Assembly (NCBI GenBank): GCA_021292165.1
Contig: CM037878.1
Coordinates: 289,774,971-289,838,970 of the forward strand
Direction of reading: 5' to 3'
Source: Shinisaurus crocodilurus
Lineage: Eukaryota; Chordata; Lepidosauria; Squamata; Shinisauridae
Length of the DNA stretch: 64,000 nucleotides
Made by a program: the position numbers and the translations under genes. Below the pieces are notes generated by a model. The model did no database searches. It saw only the letters and a list, made by a program, of their open reading frames with translations, and was not told where the DNA came from. Position 1 is the first letter of the stretch. Each line of letters opens with the position of its first letter. Below, in pieces: positions 54,586 to 64,000 of the stretch.

Positions 54586-55310
54586 CTCACTAGATTCACT
54601 TCAAAAACACAGAAGACTTAAGTGGGTAGTCCATAAGAAAGAATATATAAAAGATATGGCAGGGGAAATGGCTCTTTGGAGTGGCTGGGAGCAACTTAAG
54701 TATCTCGGAGGTTAGCGGAGGTTAGCAGGGCTAAAAGCAGTGAACGGCGATGACTTCTTTGTACAATCCAGTTTGAGGATGTTGAGGGGTTGCTAAATCC
54801 CTAATTTATCACTTTTAAATATCATAAAACAAATCCTAAATACATGTCCTAAATACATGTAACTTTAGTAGCTCGCTTGTTTGCTAATTGTTTGCTCATG
54901 TTCCTCTGTGAAGAGCTCGTTTGCTCATGTTCCTCTGTGAAGAGTTATGGCATTGATGGCTCTATATAGCGTAACCATTGCAGGCACCGTGAAATTATTT
55001 ATTTATTTATTTATTTTGCATGTGGCATTGTGATATGTGGCTTGGCTCGCTGGACCAATTTGCCTAGAGCAGTCCTTCAGATGTGTTGGACTACAGCTCC
55101 CATAAACCCCAGCCAGCCATGGGCACCAGCCATGGGCTCTCATCATCCTCTTTATCACATGATATTATATTCCAAAAGCCCCCAAAGTATGCTAAACTAT
55201 ACTAGGCTTGCACCATTTATGCAGTGGCAGAGGAGTTCTGCTGGGGTTTTTAAAAATTTTTTATTTTTTAATTTATTATATTTATATTTATGCTATATTT
55301 AAACAACAAA
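54586..55310. other. no gene; duplicated ~38-bp segment and (TTTA)n
   Basis: gctcatgttcctctgtgaag occurs twice in tandem (about 54894 and 54924). A (atttatttattt) run lies at 54996-55017. 55066-55130 is a weak MITE half copy (ttggactacagctcccataa). Confidence 0.6.
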
Positions 55311-55722
55311 TACGGTAGTCTTTTGGCACCTTAAACATGATCAGATTTATTCTGGCATATTCTGGTGCAAGCTTTGGTGGGCTGCAGCCCACTTCGTCGG
55401 CTGCACGGCGTATTATGGACAGAGAACACAGAGAACGGACGCGGCCTTGTCACTGAGTCAGGGGGGCCCCCTTCGTCCATCCAGCCCAGGATTGTTGACA
55501 CTGACGGGCACCCAGCAGCTCTCCAGGGTTTCAGTCTTTCCCAGTCCTCCCTGGAGACACCGGGGATCGAACCCAGCCCCTCCTGCACGCACGGCAGGGA
55601 CTCTGCCACTGAACTGGGGGGCCTCCCAACGCTTATGCCAGAATAAATGTGCTCGTCTTTAAGGTGCCCCAAGACCCTTTGTTGCTTTCGCTGCTATAGA
55701 CCAACACGGCTACCCCCCGTGG
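55311..55722. repeat. inverted halves of a dispersed repeat separated by ~210 bp
   Basis: The left ggcaccttaaacatgatcag, atttattctggcata is the inverse of the right tatgccagaataaatgtgct, cgtctttaaggtgcc. The outside continues as gacttcgtcgg-type sequence and ctatagaccaacacggctac, typical of a dispersed sauropsid repeat end. Confidence 0.7.
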
Positions 55723-55802
55723 AAATTATTTATGGCGGGCCTGGATGAGCAGTCGGTTCAAATCTACCCGTACTGTGGAAGCCGCACCACACAGAGTTTC
55801 CC

Positions 55803-55832
55803 ATACACACACACACACACACACACACACTG
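55803..55832. repeat. (CA)n microsatellite
   Basis: About 15 ac units. Confidence 0.95.
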
Positions 55833-55842
55833 TGGCAGCACC

Positions 55843-56130
55843 TCCTAGATTCCACCTAAACATCAGGATTCCACCTAAACATCAGGAGACACCTAGATTC
55901 CACCTAAACATCAGGAAAAATTTCCTGACTGTCAGAGCAATAAGACAATGGAATCAACTACCTAGGGAGGTGGTGGGCTCTCCCACTCTGGAGGCATTCA
56001 AGGTGCAGCTGGACAGACATCTGTCAGAGATGCTTTGACCTAGATTCCTGCATTGAGCAGGGGGTTGGACTCGATGGCCTTATAGGCCCCTTCCAACTCT
56101 ACTTTTCTATGATTCTATGATTCTATGATT
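55843..56130 (+). mobile_element. CR1 3' end with triplicated 5' edge
   Basis: gattccacctaaacatcagg occurs three times (about 55849, 55869, 55894) before the normal CR1 sequence ([39 protein letters not shown]). The 3' end finishes in repeated tatgattc. Confidence 0.9.
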
Positions 56131-56790
56131 CCCCGTTCAGCGCTTGAAATGCCTCTCCTACAGCTTAGGTTACCGGCAGTAAGAGCCGGAAGCCACAATG
56201 GGCTGGTCTTTTTGTGTGTTTTGGGTCCAACCCCTTTTGCCTTCGGCGCTGACCACCGCTGGAACGCGGGCCCTCCAGAGCGTCTCTGAAATTGGATTTG
56301 GCCCTCGGGCACCCCTGGTGTCACCTGCTGCGGCCAGTTTACGTCATCCCATAGAAGTCAACGGGCACCACGGCAGGCAGAGGACACACCGAGGCGCAGG
56401 CGGTCTCCTGGGACATCCCCTCCCGGAATACCTGGCTCTGCAGAGGGACGGACGGACGGACACACACACGCCCCCGAGCCAGGCATTTGGCCCTCTGAAG
56501 AACTGTGCCAGCCACTTTCTCTGGCAGACACGGCTCCACAAAGAACCCATCCGCCCTCTGGCTTATGCGGAGAGGATTCTCGGTGCAAGCCAGAAGGCGA
56601 GTGGCTGAGAGCAGCCGCCCGTCCTCAGAGCAGGCGGCTGCTGTGGAGAACCCCGCCGGTGCCCCTCTCCTGCCGCAGCAAGCGCCACGGCGGATGAGCA
56701 GCTGACAGGGCTCTGCAGAGCACCCGCTGCTTCATGGGAGGGCCGGCCCTGCTTCATGCCTTGCTCGTCAGCTTTCCAGAAGCCTCTAGC
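56131..56790. other. no gene recognised
   Basis: GC-rich, intronic. A short ggacggacggac run at 56449-56461. No domain in the overlapping frames. Confidence 0.4.
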
Positions 56791-57046
56791 TTGAAGAGGG
56801 CCTTTTCTGTGGCGGCCCCCGTACTGTGGAACTCTCTCCCGAGTGACCTCCGCCATGCCCCCTCTCTGCTGAGCTTCCGCTGCTCATACCTGGCTGTTCA
56901 GGCGGGAATATGGGGTGGGTTAAGATTTTAAAATTTTTACACTGTTTTAACTGTATTTTATTATTTTTATTCTATGTACATCGCCCAGGGTGGCCGGTTG
57001 CCGGCCAGATGGGCGATTAATAAATGTAAATAATAAATAAATAAAT
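56791..57046 (+). mobile_element. L2-like LINE 3' end
   Basis: LKRAFSVAAPVLWNSLPSDL, RHAPSLLSFRCS, then the tail ggtggccggttgccggccag and a (taaa)n end. Nearly identical to the end of 37765-38565, with a small deletion near 56887. Confidence 0.92.
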
Positions 57047-57057
57047 AGCTGTCCACT

Positions 57058-57125
57058 GTTGGAAACAGGATACTGGGCTGGGCGGACCCTTGGACTGATC
57101 CAGCAGGGCTGCCCTTATGCGATAG
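57058..57125 (+). repeat. short interspersed tail repeat
   Basis: gttggaaacaggatactggg, ctgatccagcagggctgccc. Same type as 8826-8897. Confidence 0.65.
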
Positions 57126-57127
57126 TT

Positions 57128-57640
57128 CTATTTATAAACCACCATTCGTAAAAAAAAAGTCCCAGGGCGGGTAACAACAAAATTAAAAATCAAACAACAT
57201 GAAAATACAAGAAAAAATGTGTTTGATAAAAAAAAACAAACCCAGTAAATCAGCAGAGAAAAGAAATGCTCAGCAGTAGATCCAGTCCCATTCATTGCAG
57301 TGGCAACAAGCAGCTCGCTAATGCCGGGGGCAAACAAACGGATCTTAGCCAGGCACTGCAATGTTCGTAAAGTGGGCGCCAGGCGTACCTCTCGGGGGGA
57401 GGGCATTCCAGAGTCCGCGTGTCGCCAAAGTGGTCCTGTCTCGTGTCACCACTTGATGTGCTTCCCCCAGTGGTGGGACAATGACGCAGACCTCCCCCCC
57501 CCCCACCGATCTAAGAGCACAAGCTGGTTGGCACAAGGAGATACCCGAGGGCCCACATTGTTTAGGGCTTTGGTAGTTCCACACCCACACCTTGAATTCA
57601 TCCCAGAAAACATGTAGGCAACCCATCTGTTTCAGGACTT
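57128..57640 (-). mobile_element. L2-like LINE C-terminal fragment (degenerate)
   Basis: The minus strand encodes TTLATRGLWNALPPRGTPGA and then, in another frame, VRLAPTLRTLQCLAKIRLFA, with the order expected of an L2-like ORF2 C-terminus. A frameshift lies near 57390. The 3' part is A/T-rich. Confidence 0.65.
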
Positions 57641-57644
57641 TTGG

Positions 57645-59154
57645 GATCCGTGTAACTGCGAGAACCGCACGCCCCCCACCCTCTGCGTTCCCATCTCTGT
57701 GGGTCGACCTACCCCCTTCCGAAAGTTCATATTTCATAAGCCTGGAAACACCGAGCCACATTCCAGGCAGTGTTTAAAAGGAACAAGCAGGATAAAAAGC
57801 GCCTTGATTAATTACAAGATTGTTTGACTCTGACATTGATCCCAGGCAAAGTAATGAAAAAAAACCCCTATTAATAAAAGACATTACGACGAGACACCTT
57901 CGTCAACATTTTCAGCACGGCCTAATGAACAGTAGACCTGATTAAGCAAGAGCTCCATTTATTGTTTTATTTAATAAGAACACGTTTCGTCCACTGCTGG
58001 ATCCTTGCTTCTCTTTCCAAGTGATGAGAACTCCAGGGAGCAGCTTGTGCAGGGTGCAAGTCCTTTGGGCAAGGACGGAGGAAGGCAATATTTACAATAT
58101 TTGGGGATCCTGTTCTCCAACCATAACGGTTCTCCAAGTGGTTTCAGCATCTTCCTCTCTGCTCTTCAGTTGTCCTCTTTTGATTGGCGTTTCCCAGGAC
58201 ATTAAACTTTTAACTTGCTGTCAGCTGCTCAAAGAGGCTGAGCGGAGGGGGTGTGTGTGTCTACAAATGTTAATCCCTTCTTAGGGATAGAAAGGGCTGC
58301 TTTATTCTCAGGTCTGTGTTTCTCCACACTTCTCGTCTCTGCCCAGGCGAGCCAAGCTGTGCTGTGAAAAAAGCCGACCTTTGCAATCTGTGTTGTTAAA
58401 CGATGCAACTTGAGCAAATGCTTCTTCTTCTTGTTTTCCCCTTTTCTTTTTGTGCACAATCCTGCAGCGCTTACCAGTTTAGACAGGGGTGGGCAACCCG
58501 AGTCTCGCGGGCCGCATGCAGCCCCCGGGAGGCTGCCAGTGCGGTCCACCGCAAGAGCCTCCCCCCACGATGCCCCTCCCTGCCGCTGCTGCCGCTGCTG
58601 CCGCCGCCACCACACCAGGCGGGCGAGGAAAGTCATGCCCACGCCCCCAGAAAAATCGGGCTGGGTGGGCTGTCAGGAGCCCGATTCTGCAGGGAAACGG
58701 TTCTTGTTTTGCTAATCGTGGGGAAAGGCAAGGCGCTACGAAAGGCCCTGATCCTCAGGATGTCTATTTCAACCACCTGTCACTCTGAGACATCAGCAGG
58801 CATTGCTGGTGCACTTCCAAGCTTAGCTTTGCAACAATAAGGTCTAGAAACTTGCTTATTTTAAACATCGAGGCAGTGCCGCACTCCCGTGGAATTGTAC
58901 CCTCCCACTCATACCATTATAGGAACACAGGCAGCTGCAGGTCAGACCAGCTGCCTCTCTGACTCAGCACTGCCTCTCTGGGTCTTGCGCCCGGCCGTGC
59001 CACTTGGGATCCTTTAAGCAGCGGTGCCCGGGATTGTGCTCGGGATCTCCTGCGTGCCCAGCTGGTGCGCTGCCACTTGGCTACGGAGCGTGGCCTGCCG
59101 CACCCCCTTTCTTACCTGCTGTGTGTCTCTCTGTCTCCTCCTTTTGCCTTCCAG
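57645..59154. other. PLEKHB1 intron 3 sequence, mostly unrecognised
   Basis: 58482-58700 begins gtttagacaggggtgggcaa and may be an old hAT repeat. (GCC)n-like gctgctgccgctgctgccgc lies near 58585. No additional exon seen. Confidence 0.45.
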
Positions 59155-59257
59155 ACATTCAGCCTCCCGAGGGGAAAACCCGCGAGTGCCTGATGTGCAT
59201 CGTGCAGAGGGACGGCTCCAAAACCATGCTCTGCGCCGAGAGCGAGGACGATGCCGT
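59155..59257 (+). CDS. PLEKHB1: PLEKHB1 exon 4 (end of PH sheet)
   Basis: The 103-bp exon has the acceptor ctccttttgccttccag and a consensus donor gtaagt at 59258. With the base carried from exon 3 it reads DIQPPEGKTRECLMCIVQRD, then GSKTMLCAESEDDA and two bases of the next codon, residues 64-97. QPPEG followed by a basic stretch and CAE-DDA is the PLEKHB1/2 pattern that precedes the C-terminal PH helix. That helix (beginning alanine-tryptophan in relatives) and the C-terminal membrane anchor must be encoded beyond the next intron, which runs off the window. All three exons join in phase with no stops, so the gene looks functional. Confidence 0.94.
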
Positions 59258-59487
59258 GTAAGTCATCGCAGGGTTACGCTTCCGCGGGGCAAGGGCATCG
59301 CCACGACCCCGAAGCTCCGGATAATGCATTACGTCTGCCGATACGTTGCATGATTAAGAATAAGAGGAATCCCATTTTACAGACGGACAATTGAGGCCGA
59401 GACTTGCCCACTGCCGCTGGAGGAGTGGGAGCTTTAAAATGCCTCCCGCCCCTCACTATCTCTGCCTCCCCCTTCCCTTGGTTTCAT

Positions 59488-59622
59488 TCATTTCATTTAT
59501 TTCATTTATATACCGCCCCATAGCCGAAGCTCTCTGGGCGGTTCACAATACTCTATACATAAAAACAACATTAAAACATACAAAACAGTTTAAAAAATTA
59601 AAAACCAAATTTAAAAACACAG
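59488..59622 (-). mobile_element. interspersed repeat 3' tail (accgccccatagccgaagc type)
   Basis: A (ttcat)n run, then ataccgccccatagccgaag and ctctctgggcggttcacaat, with aacattaaaacatacaaaac. Same type as 48387 and 61612. Confidence 0.78.
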
Positions 59623-60890
59623 TTTAAAATGGTTGTCTTCCTCTGGGCCACGCGGGCTCTTGCTGGGGTGCCTCGGGCCCCTGCCGAGGCCTCCAGGACA
59701 GCCTCCCCCGTCTTGGACGACACCCCCCAGCATCCTCAGCCAGCGTGGCATTCTGCTGCTCCCATCCTCAGCTCCACCATCTGTAAAATGGGAACAAAAA
59801 TGATCTGCCACGTGTGAATCAACGTTAGGGCCTTCCCCCAAATAAAACTGCTAGAAGAGACATCTTCGTGAAACACGAGGAAGCCGGCTGTCCAGAAAGC
59901 AGGCAGGAGAGGTGGGTCGGAGAAGAGGATAGATCAGCCTTCTGCAGCCCGGCTCCCTCCAGGTGTGTTGGATGTGCTGGCTGGGGATGATGGGAGATGG
60001 GAGTCCAACCCATCTAGAGGGTGCCGGGCTGGGTTACGGCGGGACACTTTCAGAGTGCCTCCCCACACAATTTTTTTTAAAAAATTTAATCCGTCTCGAA
60101 TCCAGTTGGCTGAAGCTTTCGTCGGTCCTTGTCATGTTGTTTACGCTCGCTGTGGCTTTGGCACCTCGGGGAGCTCCTTTTGGAACCAAAAACGGTTTCC
60201 TTCAGGGATGTGGTGTGATTCTTGAAAGAAAGAAAAAAAATTCCACCTGCCTGTGTTAGGTTTGTGTGTTGGCAAGCCGGTGTTTAAAAGGATGCTTTCC
60301 CCGGCCCTGGCAACAGCCCAGTCTGAAGTATTCCAGAAGAGGATGGTCTGTGTGGTGCGCGTGAGGCTGACGGGGCGCGGCGTCGGCGTCCCCCAGAGAG
60401 AGACGCCCCCGATCTGGAGCGTGAGCTGGAACCCATAATGCAGGGCCAGATCACCGTGCTCAGACGTACATATCTGATGCATCACAATGAGATATCGGGG
60501 GTTAGGGCCCAAAAGTGCACGCAGCTGTCCCATGTCAACAAACCAGTCCGAGCAGTCTTTTATCTCACCTCAGGGGCAGGTCTCCGATAAAGCGAAGGGC
60601 TCTCAATTGCCCCGTTCAAGCCTCAAAATACTTCCTATTACAGCAGGGAACAATATATTGTTGCCGGTAAAGTTCACTTCTGCCCAGCTGCTGTGAGGAG
60701 GACAGCTGAGCTCAGAGGGAGCAGGGGAGCCTGAGTGGGTGGCAGATGATGTCATTGTCCCCGCTAAGCGGAAAGTCCCGGTGCTTTGGCCCTGCAAGCC
60801 CCAGCCCCACTTATTTATTTATTTATTTATTTATTATATTATATTATATTGTTGTCCATGTCAACAAACCAGTCCTAGCAGTCTTTATCT
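59623..60890. other. intronic; weak MITE half copies
   Basis: 59944-60035 (aggtgtgttggatgtgctgg, gtgccgggctggg) is a degraded family C element. A (ttta)n run lies at 60811-60831. 60601-60780 (ctattacagcagggaacaat, attgttgccgg) resembles 14363-14400 and 45601-45680, a small dispersed repeat. Confidence 0.5.
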
Positions 60891-60892
60891 CA

Positions 60893-61142
60893 TTTGTAAA
60901 AAGGGGTGTATGGACAGGGGAGAGGAGGGCATTATGACTTCGGGGGGGAAAAAACTCAGGCAGAAAGATTCGGGGGGCGGGGGGCAGCAGGAAGTGAAGC
61001 ACATGTGGACAAGAAGCCAGCTCATCCAGGGGGGTTCCGATGCAACAGAGATCCTCAGGGCCCCTGCACCTTTCTTTCAGCACATGCACATAGACAGCAG
61101 GGTGGTGGGGCAGAGGGCCTCCCAGAGGTTCGGGGCGCCACC
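60893..61142 (+). repeat. dispersed repeat family X, copy 2
   Basis: atttgtaaaaaggggtgtat, ggacaggggagaggagggca, cagcaggaagtgaagcac. Same order as 32060-32315. Confidence 0.77.
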
Positions 61143-61144
61143 CC

Positions 61145-61611
61145 TTCCTGGGCCGCCCCCTAACACCGCCCCTGACAGTAGTGTTGATGAGTTGCATGAT
61201 GCAGCTTGAGGGTTTTTTTGGGGGGTGTGATCTTCCCCCTGGGCTGTGGCCCAAAGTGAGAGGTCCTTTCTCAGCTGCCCCGGCGCAGCAGCTCGGACAG
61301 ATCATGAAAGATGGCTTGAACGCGTCGAGCCACGCTGAGGTCAGGATGGGTCCAGCGCACCCTGCTAAGCCCGGGCCGGTTGCCGTGAGTGACGCCGGTC
61401 GGTGGCCAGGTGATGCTCCCCCGTCGGAATCCTATTAGGGAAATCCCTCATCAGGTGCTGCCTCTTTGAGGACTCCTCCAGCGTGCTTGCCAGGCACGTC
61501 GTCGGGATGTGGAAATGCGGCCGCGATGCGTGCTTACATCCTTGTCATCCTCAGGGTCGCCAAAATCTCTTTCTCCCTCCCCCCCCCCCCCCCCGCTCAA
61601 GATATTCCAGT
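61145..61611. other. no recognised feature
   Basis: GC-rich intron with a C-run at 61580-61594. Confidence 0.45.
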
Positions 61612-61713
61612 TATTTCATTTTATTTCATTTATTTCATTTATATACCGCCCCATAGCCGAAGCCCTCTGGGCGGTTCGCAACACTCTATACATAAAAACA
61701 ACATTAAAACATA
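61612..61713 (-). mobile_element. interspersed repeat 3' tail (accgccccatagccgaagc type)
   Basis: ttatttcattttatttcatt, then ataccgccccatagccgaag and ccctctgggcggttcgcaac. Confidence 0.78.
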
Positions 61714-61730
61714 ATGTTTTATGTTATGAC

Positions 61731-61800
61731 ATTCCCGGGCACAGCAGGGTGGTGGGGCAGATCGCCTCCCAGAGATCCGGGGCCCCAAATGAAAGATCCG
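61731..61800 (+). repeat. dispersed repeat family X, fragment
   Basis: cagcagggtggtggggcaga, tcgcctcccagagatccggg, gccccaaatgaaag matches the right-hand end of 32060-32315. Confidence 0.7.
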
Positions 61801-61992
61801 GGGCTCCACCCCCCTCGTGGGCCGCCTCCATTCCGGTTATGACACTTCCTGCCTGGTCCCCAAAATGTCTTTCCTCGCTTTTGTAAAAACGATGTCCTCC
61901 CTGTTCCTTCTCGTTTGCACCACTTTTGAAACGCACAGGTGAGTACCAGAAAGCTGCAAGGCCATTTGGTGACGGTTGTCTTTGAACGGGGG

Positions 61993-62361
61993 CAGGGCCG
62001 GCGCCAAGGGATGGCCAGGCACCTGCCGAGGGCCCACACCCCAGCAGGGGCCCACTGAGAAGAACCCCCCGGAGTGGCTCCTCCTCCTCTTCCTCCTCTT
62101 CCCCACGGCAGCCTGCTTGTTCCCCGGCCTCTCGCTCTGGCCCAGACAACGGTGGTGGCGAGAAGGAGGAGCAGCAGATGCCGTGGCCTTCTCGCTCCTT
62201 GGCTCTCTATCAAGCAAGCAAGTGGGAGGAGGAGGAGGAGGAGGAGGAGGAGGAGGAAGAACAGCTGCTGACAATGGCGGTGAGAAGGCAGGCCCACTGA
62301 AGAAGGGCCCCTAGGGAGGGTGTCTTGCCTGAGGGCCCTCAGAAACCGTAAACAGGCTCTG
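61993..62361. mobile_element. possible hAT-type element with (GGA)n
   Basis: Starts cagggccggcgcc and ends acaggctctg. Flanks aacggggg (61985-61992) and aacatggg (62362-62369) agree at six of eight positions. Contains a (gga)n run at 62225-62256. A fragment lies at 52600-52735. Confidence 0.65.
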
Positions 62362-62379
62362 AACATGGGGCTTGCTTAT

Positions 62380-62627
62380 TTTTTTTTTTATTTAGTTATA
62401 TTTATACCCCGCCTTTTTTTCCTGCAAGGAACCCAAGGCGGCTTACATAATCCTCCTCCTCCTCCTCCTCTCCATTTGATCCTCACAACAACCCTGTGAG
62501 GTAGGCTAGGCTGAGAGTCAGTGACTGGCCCAAAGTCACCCGGTGAGTTTCATGGCCGAGCGGGGACTAGAACGCGGATCTCCCGGGTCCCAGTCCGACA
62601 CTCTCACCACTACGCCACTACGGGCTC
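62380..62627 (-). mobile_element. tRNA-derived SINE, full length
   Basis: Tail tttatttagttatatttata at the left, body acaacaaccctgtgaggtag, and at the right the head with ctcaccactacgccactacg. Inside the family's usual length. Confidence 0.9.
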
Positions 62628-63737
62628 TCAAATTTTTGTGGCACACAAACAGGCGTAAATCCCAGCTCGGCATCTGTTCCCTCCCTCATCCACACCTGAC
62701 CTTTCCTCGATCCCCCCCCCGTCCCTGGGCCGCTTTACGCTGCTCACAGGAGTGGTTTCCAGAACCAGGGTGGGCCATAGCGTGAGCCCCTCAAAAGACA
62801 TCAGCCGTCCGCTTGCGAGGAATCCGTCCGCCTCGTCTCTTCCATTTGAGTGTTCACCAGCCTTCCCCAACCTGTATTGGACTGCAAGTCCCATCATTCC
62901 CAGCCAGCGTGGCCCGTGCGAGCGCTGCTCGCTCCTGCTCGCTCCTGCTCACCTCCCTCTCTCTGGCTTCTGAGATTTTGCCAGACAATGCGCACCCCTA
63001 CCCTTTCATGCCTCTCCTTGCTTCCTTGAGCACTAGCAACCTGTTTGCACAACAAATACAAGCAGATATTCCCAAGAGGCCCGAATCTGATCTCTGTGCT
63101 CAGAATTCCCAGCTTGCCTGTTGCAATAATGAATACACACTCAGCTTCTGGTTATAAGGAGCTTGACTTATAAGAACTTCCACAGGCTGCGGATGAAAAC
63201 GAGCCCATTTTGAAAAGCAAATGATGACTGCCGCTCACCCAGGCGCCCCCCTCGCGCTTCCCTGCCTGGAATCCCCCACACTCAGCAGCCTCCTTTTCAG
63301 CCTGGGGGGGGGCAACATAGCTGGCCTTCAGGGCTTCGCAGCTGAGGCTTTGCCGTTTTTTGCCCTGCTGCTGGGGGGGGGGGACGGACACCAAGCCGAA
63401 AACCGTCCCACTCTTGCATAACTCCGTGGGCTCTGCCGAGCTGGGAGCCACAAAAGGAGGCCTTGTTTCCCTGCACGCGCTCAGATGAGGAAGCCGGGCT
63501 GGAGGCAGAAGGGGAGCCGTTCTGTCCAGTAACAACGTCCGCCTTCCCAACCCGGCACCCTCCGGGGCTGGGTTGGACAACAACTCCCATCGTCCCCAGC
63601 CAGCATGGCCTATGGCCGTGACGGGAGTTACAGAGTCCAGCATATCTAGGGGGCATTGGTTTGGTAAAAGGCTGGACTAGGTGACCTCTAAGGTGCCTCC
63701 CAACGTTCTGCGATGCTATCAGATCTATCAGCTCTCA
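62628..63737. other. no gene; MITE remnants
   Basis: 62861-62920 (cagccttccccaacctgtat, ggactgcaagtcccatcatt) and 63540-63655 (ccttcccaacccggcaccct, ggacaacaactcccatcgtc) are degraded family C copies. The rest shows nothing. Confidence 0.55.
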
Positions 63738-63745
63738 GTCTGACC

Positions 63746-63880
63746 CAGTGTTCTCCAACCTTGGGTCCCCAGAGGTTTTTGGCCTACAACTCCCAGCATG
63801 CCCCAGCCAGCTATGCTGGCTGGGGCATGCTGGGAGTTGTAGGCCAAAAACCTCTGCGGACCCAAGGTTGGAGAACACTG
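63746..63880. mobile_element. palindromic hAT-type MITE (family A, 135 bp)
   Basis: Palindrome with flanks gtctgacc (63738-63745) and gtctaacc (63881-63888), seven of eight identical. Both arms share the change cagagg for the usual cagatg, so they may have been corrected against each other. Confidence 0.94.
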
Positions 63881-63964
63881 GTCTAACCTCTCCCTCATAC
63901 TTGCCTGTTGACACCATCAAAAAGCAATGAAATGTTTCTGTGTAGTATGCTGCTGCTCCTGATA

Positions 63965-64000
63965 TTATTATTATTTATTTATTTATTTGTTTATTTATTT
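63965..64000. repeat. (TTTA)n run, probable SINE or LINE tail cut by window edge
   Basis: attattattatttatttatt continuing to the last base, the usual reverse-strand start of the SINE and tail repeats here. Confidence 0.7.

Noticed and set aside
36334..59257. Assignment to PLEKHB2 (evectin-2)
   Set aside because: SSILRRWKR and QPPEG favour PLEKHB1. PLEKHB2 differs there. A phylogeny would settle it.
61719..62366. 215-codon antisense frame with poly-Leu/Pro
   Set aside because: Product of a (GGA)n repeat inside a transposon.
59258..64000. PLEKHB1 exon 5
   Set aside because: No acceptor followed by a frame starting alanine-tryptophan-lysine was seen. The exon probably lies beyond the window.

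Overview
This window is non-mammalian amniote genomic DNA, most likely from a squamate reptile. It has one recognisable protein-coding gene, split by introns, in a dense mosaic of transposable elements. The organism call is an inference from three things: coexisting CR1, L2-like, RTE-like and L1 LINE fragments; a tRNA-derived SINE of the squamate type; and very many short hAT and mariner non-autonomous DNA transposons. Nothing looks bacterial or viral in gene organisation, and there are no CRISPR arrays or operons.

Gene content. Three coding exons on the + strand (36334-36370, 43858-44010, 59155-59257) join in phase. They give the first ~98 residues of a PH-domain protein of the evectin family, best matched to PLEKHB1. 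A CpG-rich segment at about 33950-34450, ending in a good splice donor at 34438, is the likely promoter and 5'UTR exon. The gene continues beyond the right edge. A second, larger CpG island at about 10280-11230 is a promoter. In mammals FAM168A lies head-to-head upstream of PLEKHB1, so this island may be the minus-strand FAM168A promoter with its first intron filling 1-10 kb. That is a synteny inference only: no FAM168A coding exon was seen.

Layout. 1-10 kb: an LTR-like block at the left edge, hAT and mariner MITEs, a tRNA-SINE, and long stretches with no recognised feature. 10-13.5 kb: CpG island surrounded by palindromic MITEs and SINEs. 13.5-33 kb: 5S-derived SINE, L2-like, CR1 and RTE-like LINE fragments, many foldback MITEs and a 666-bp hAT element with a striking repeated CGAGTC motif. 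33-34.5 kb: head-to-head 5S-derived SINEs (one split by a hAT MITE) next to the PLEKHB1 CpG island. 34.5-64 kb: PLEKHB1 introns full of LINE pieces (L2-like, CR1, L1, and a nested LINE of uncertain clade), MITEs and SINEs.

The most interesting pattern is the sequence motif ACTACAACTCCCAGCATGC. It resembles the ZNF143/THAP11 promoter site. It is carried, usually as an inverted pair, by several families of palindromic MITE spread across the whole window, and it also occurs independently in both CpG-island promoters. Other notable points are 8-bp target-site duplications readable for about a dozen MITEs, a 5S-rRNA-headed SINE with a CR1-like tail, an insertion whose empty site is present in the same window, and a LINE with an internal inversion.
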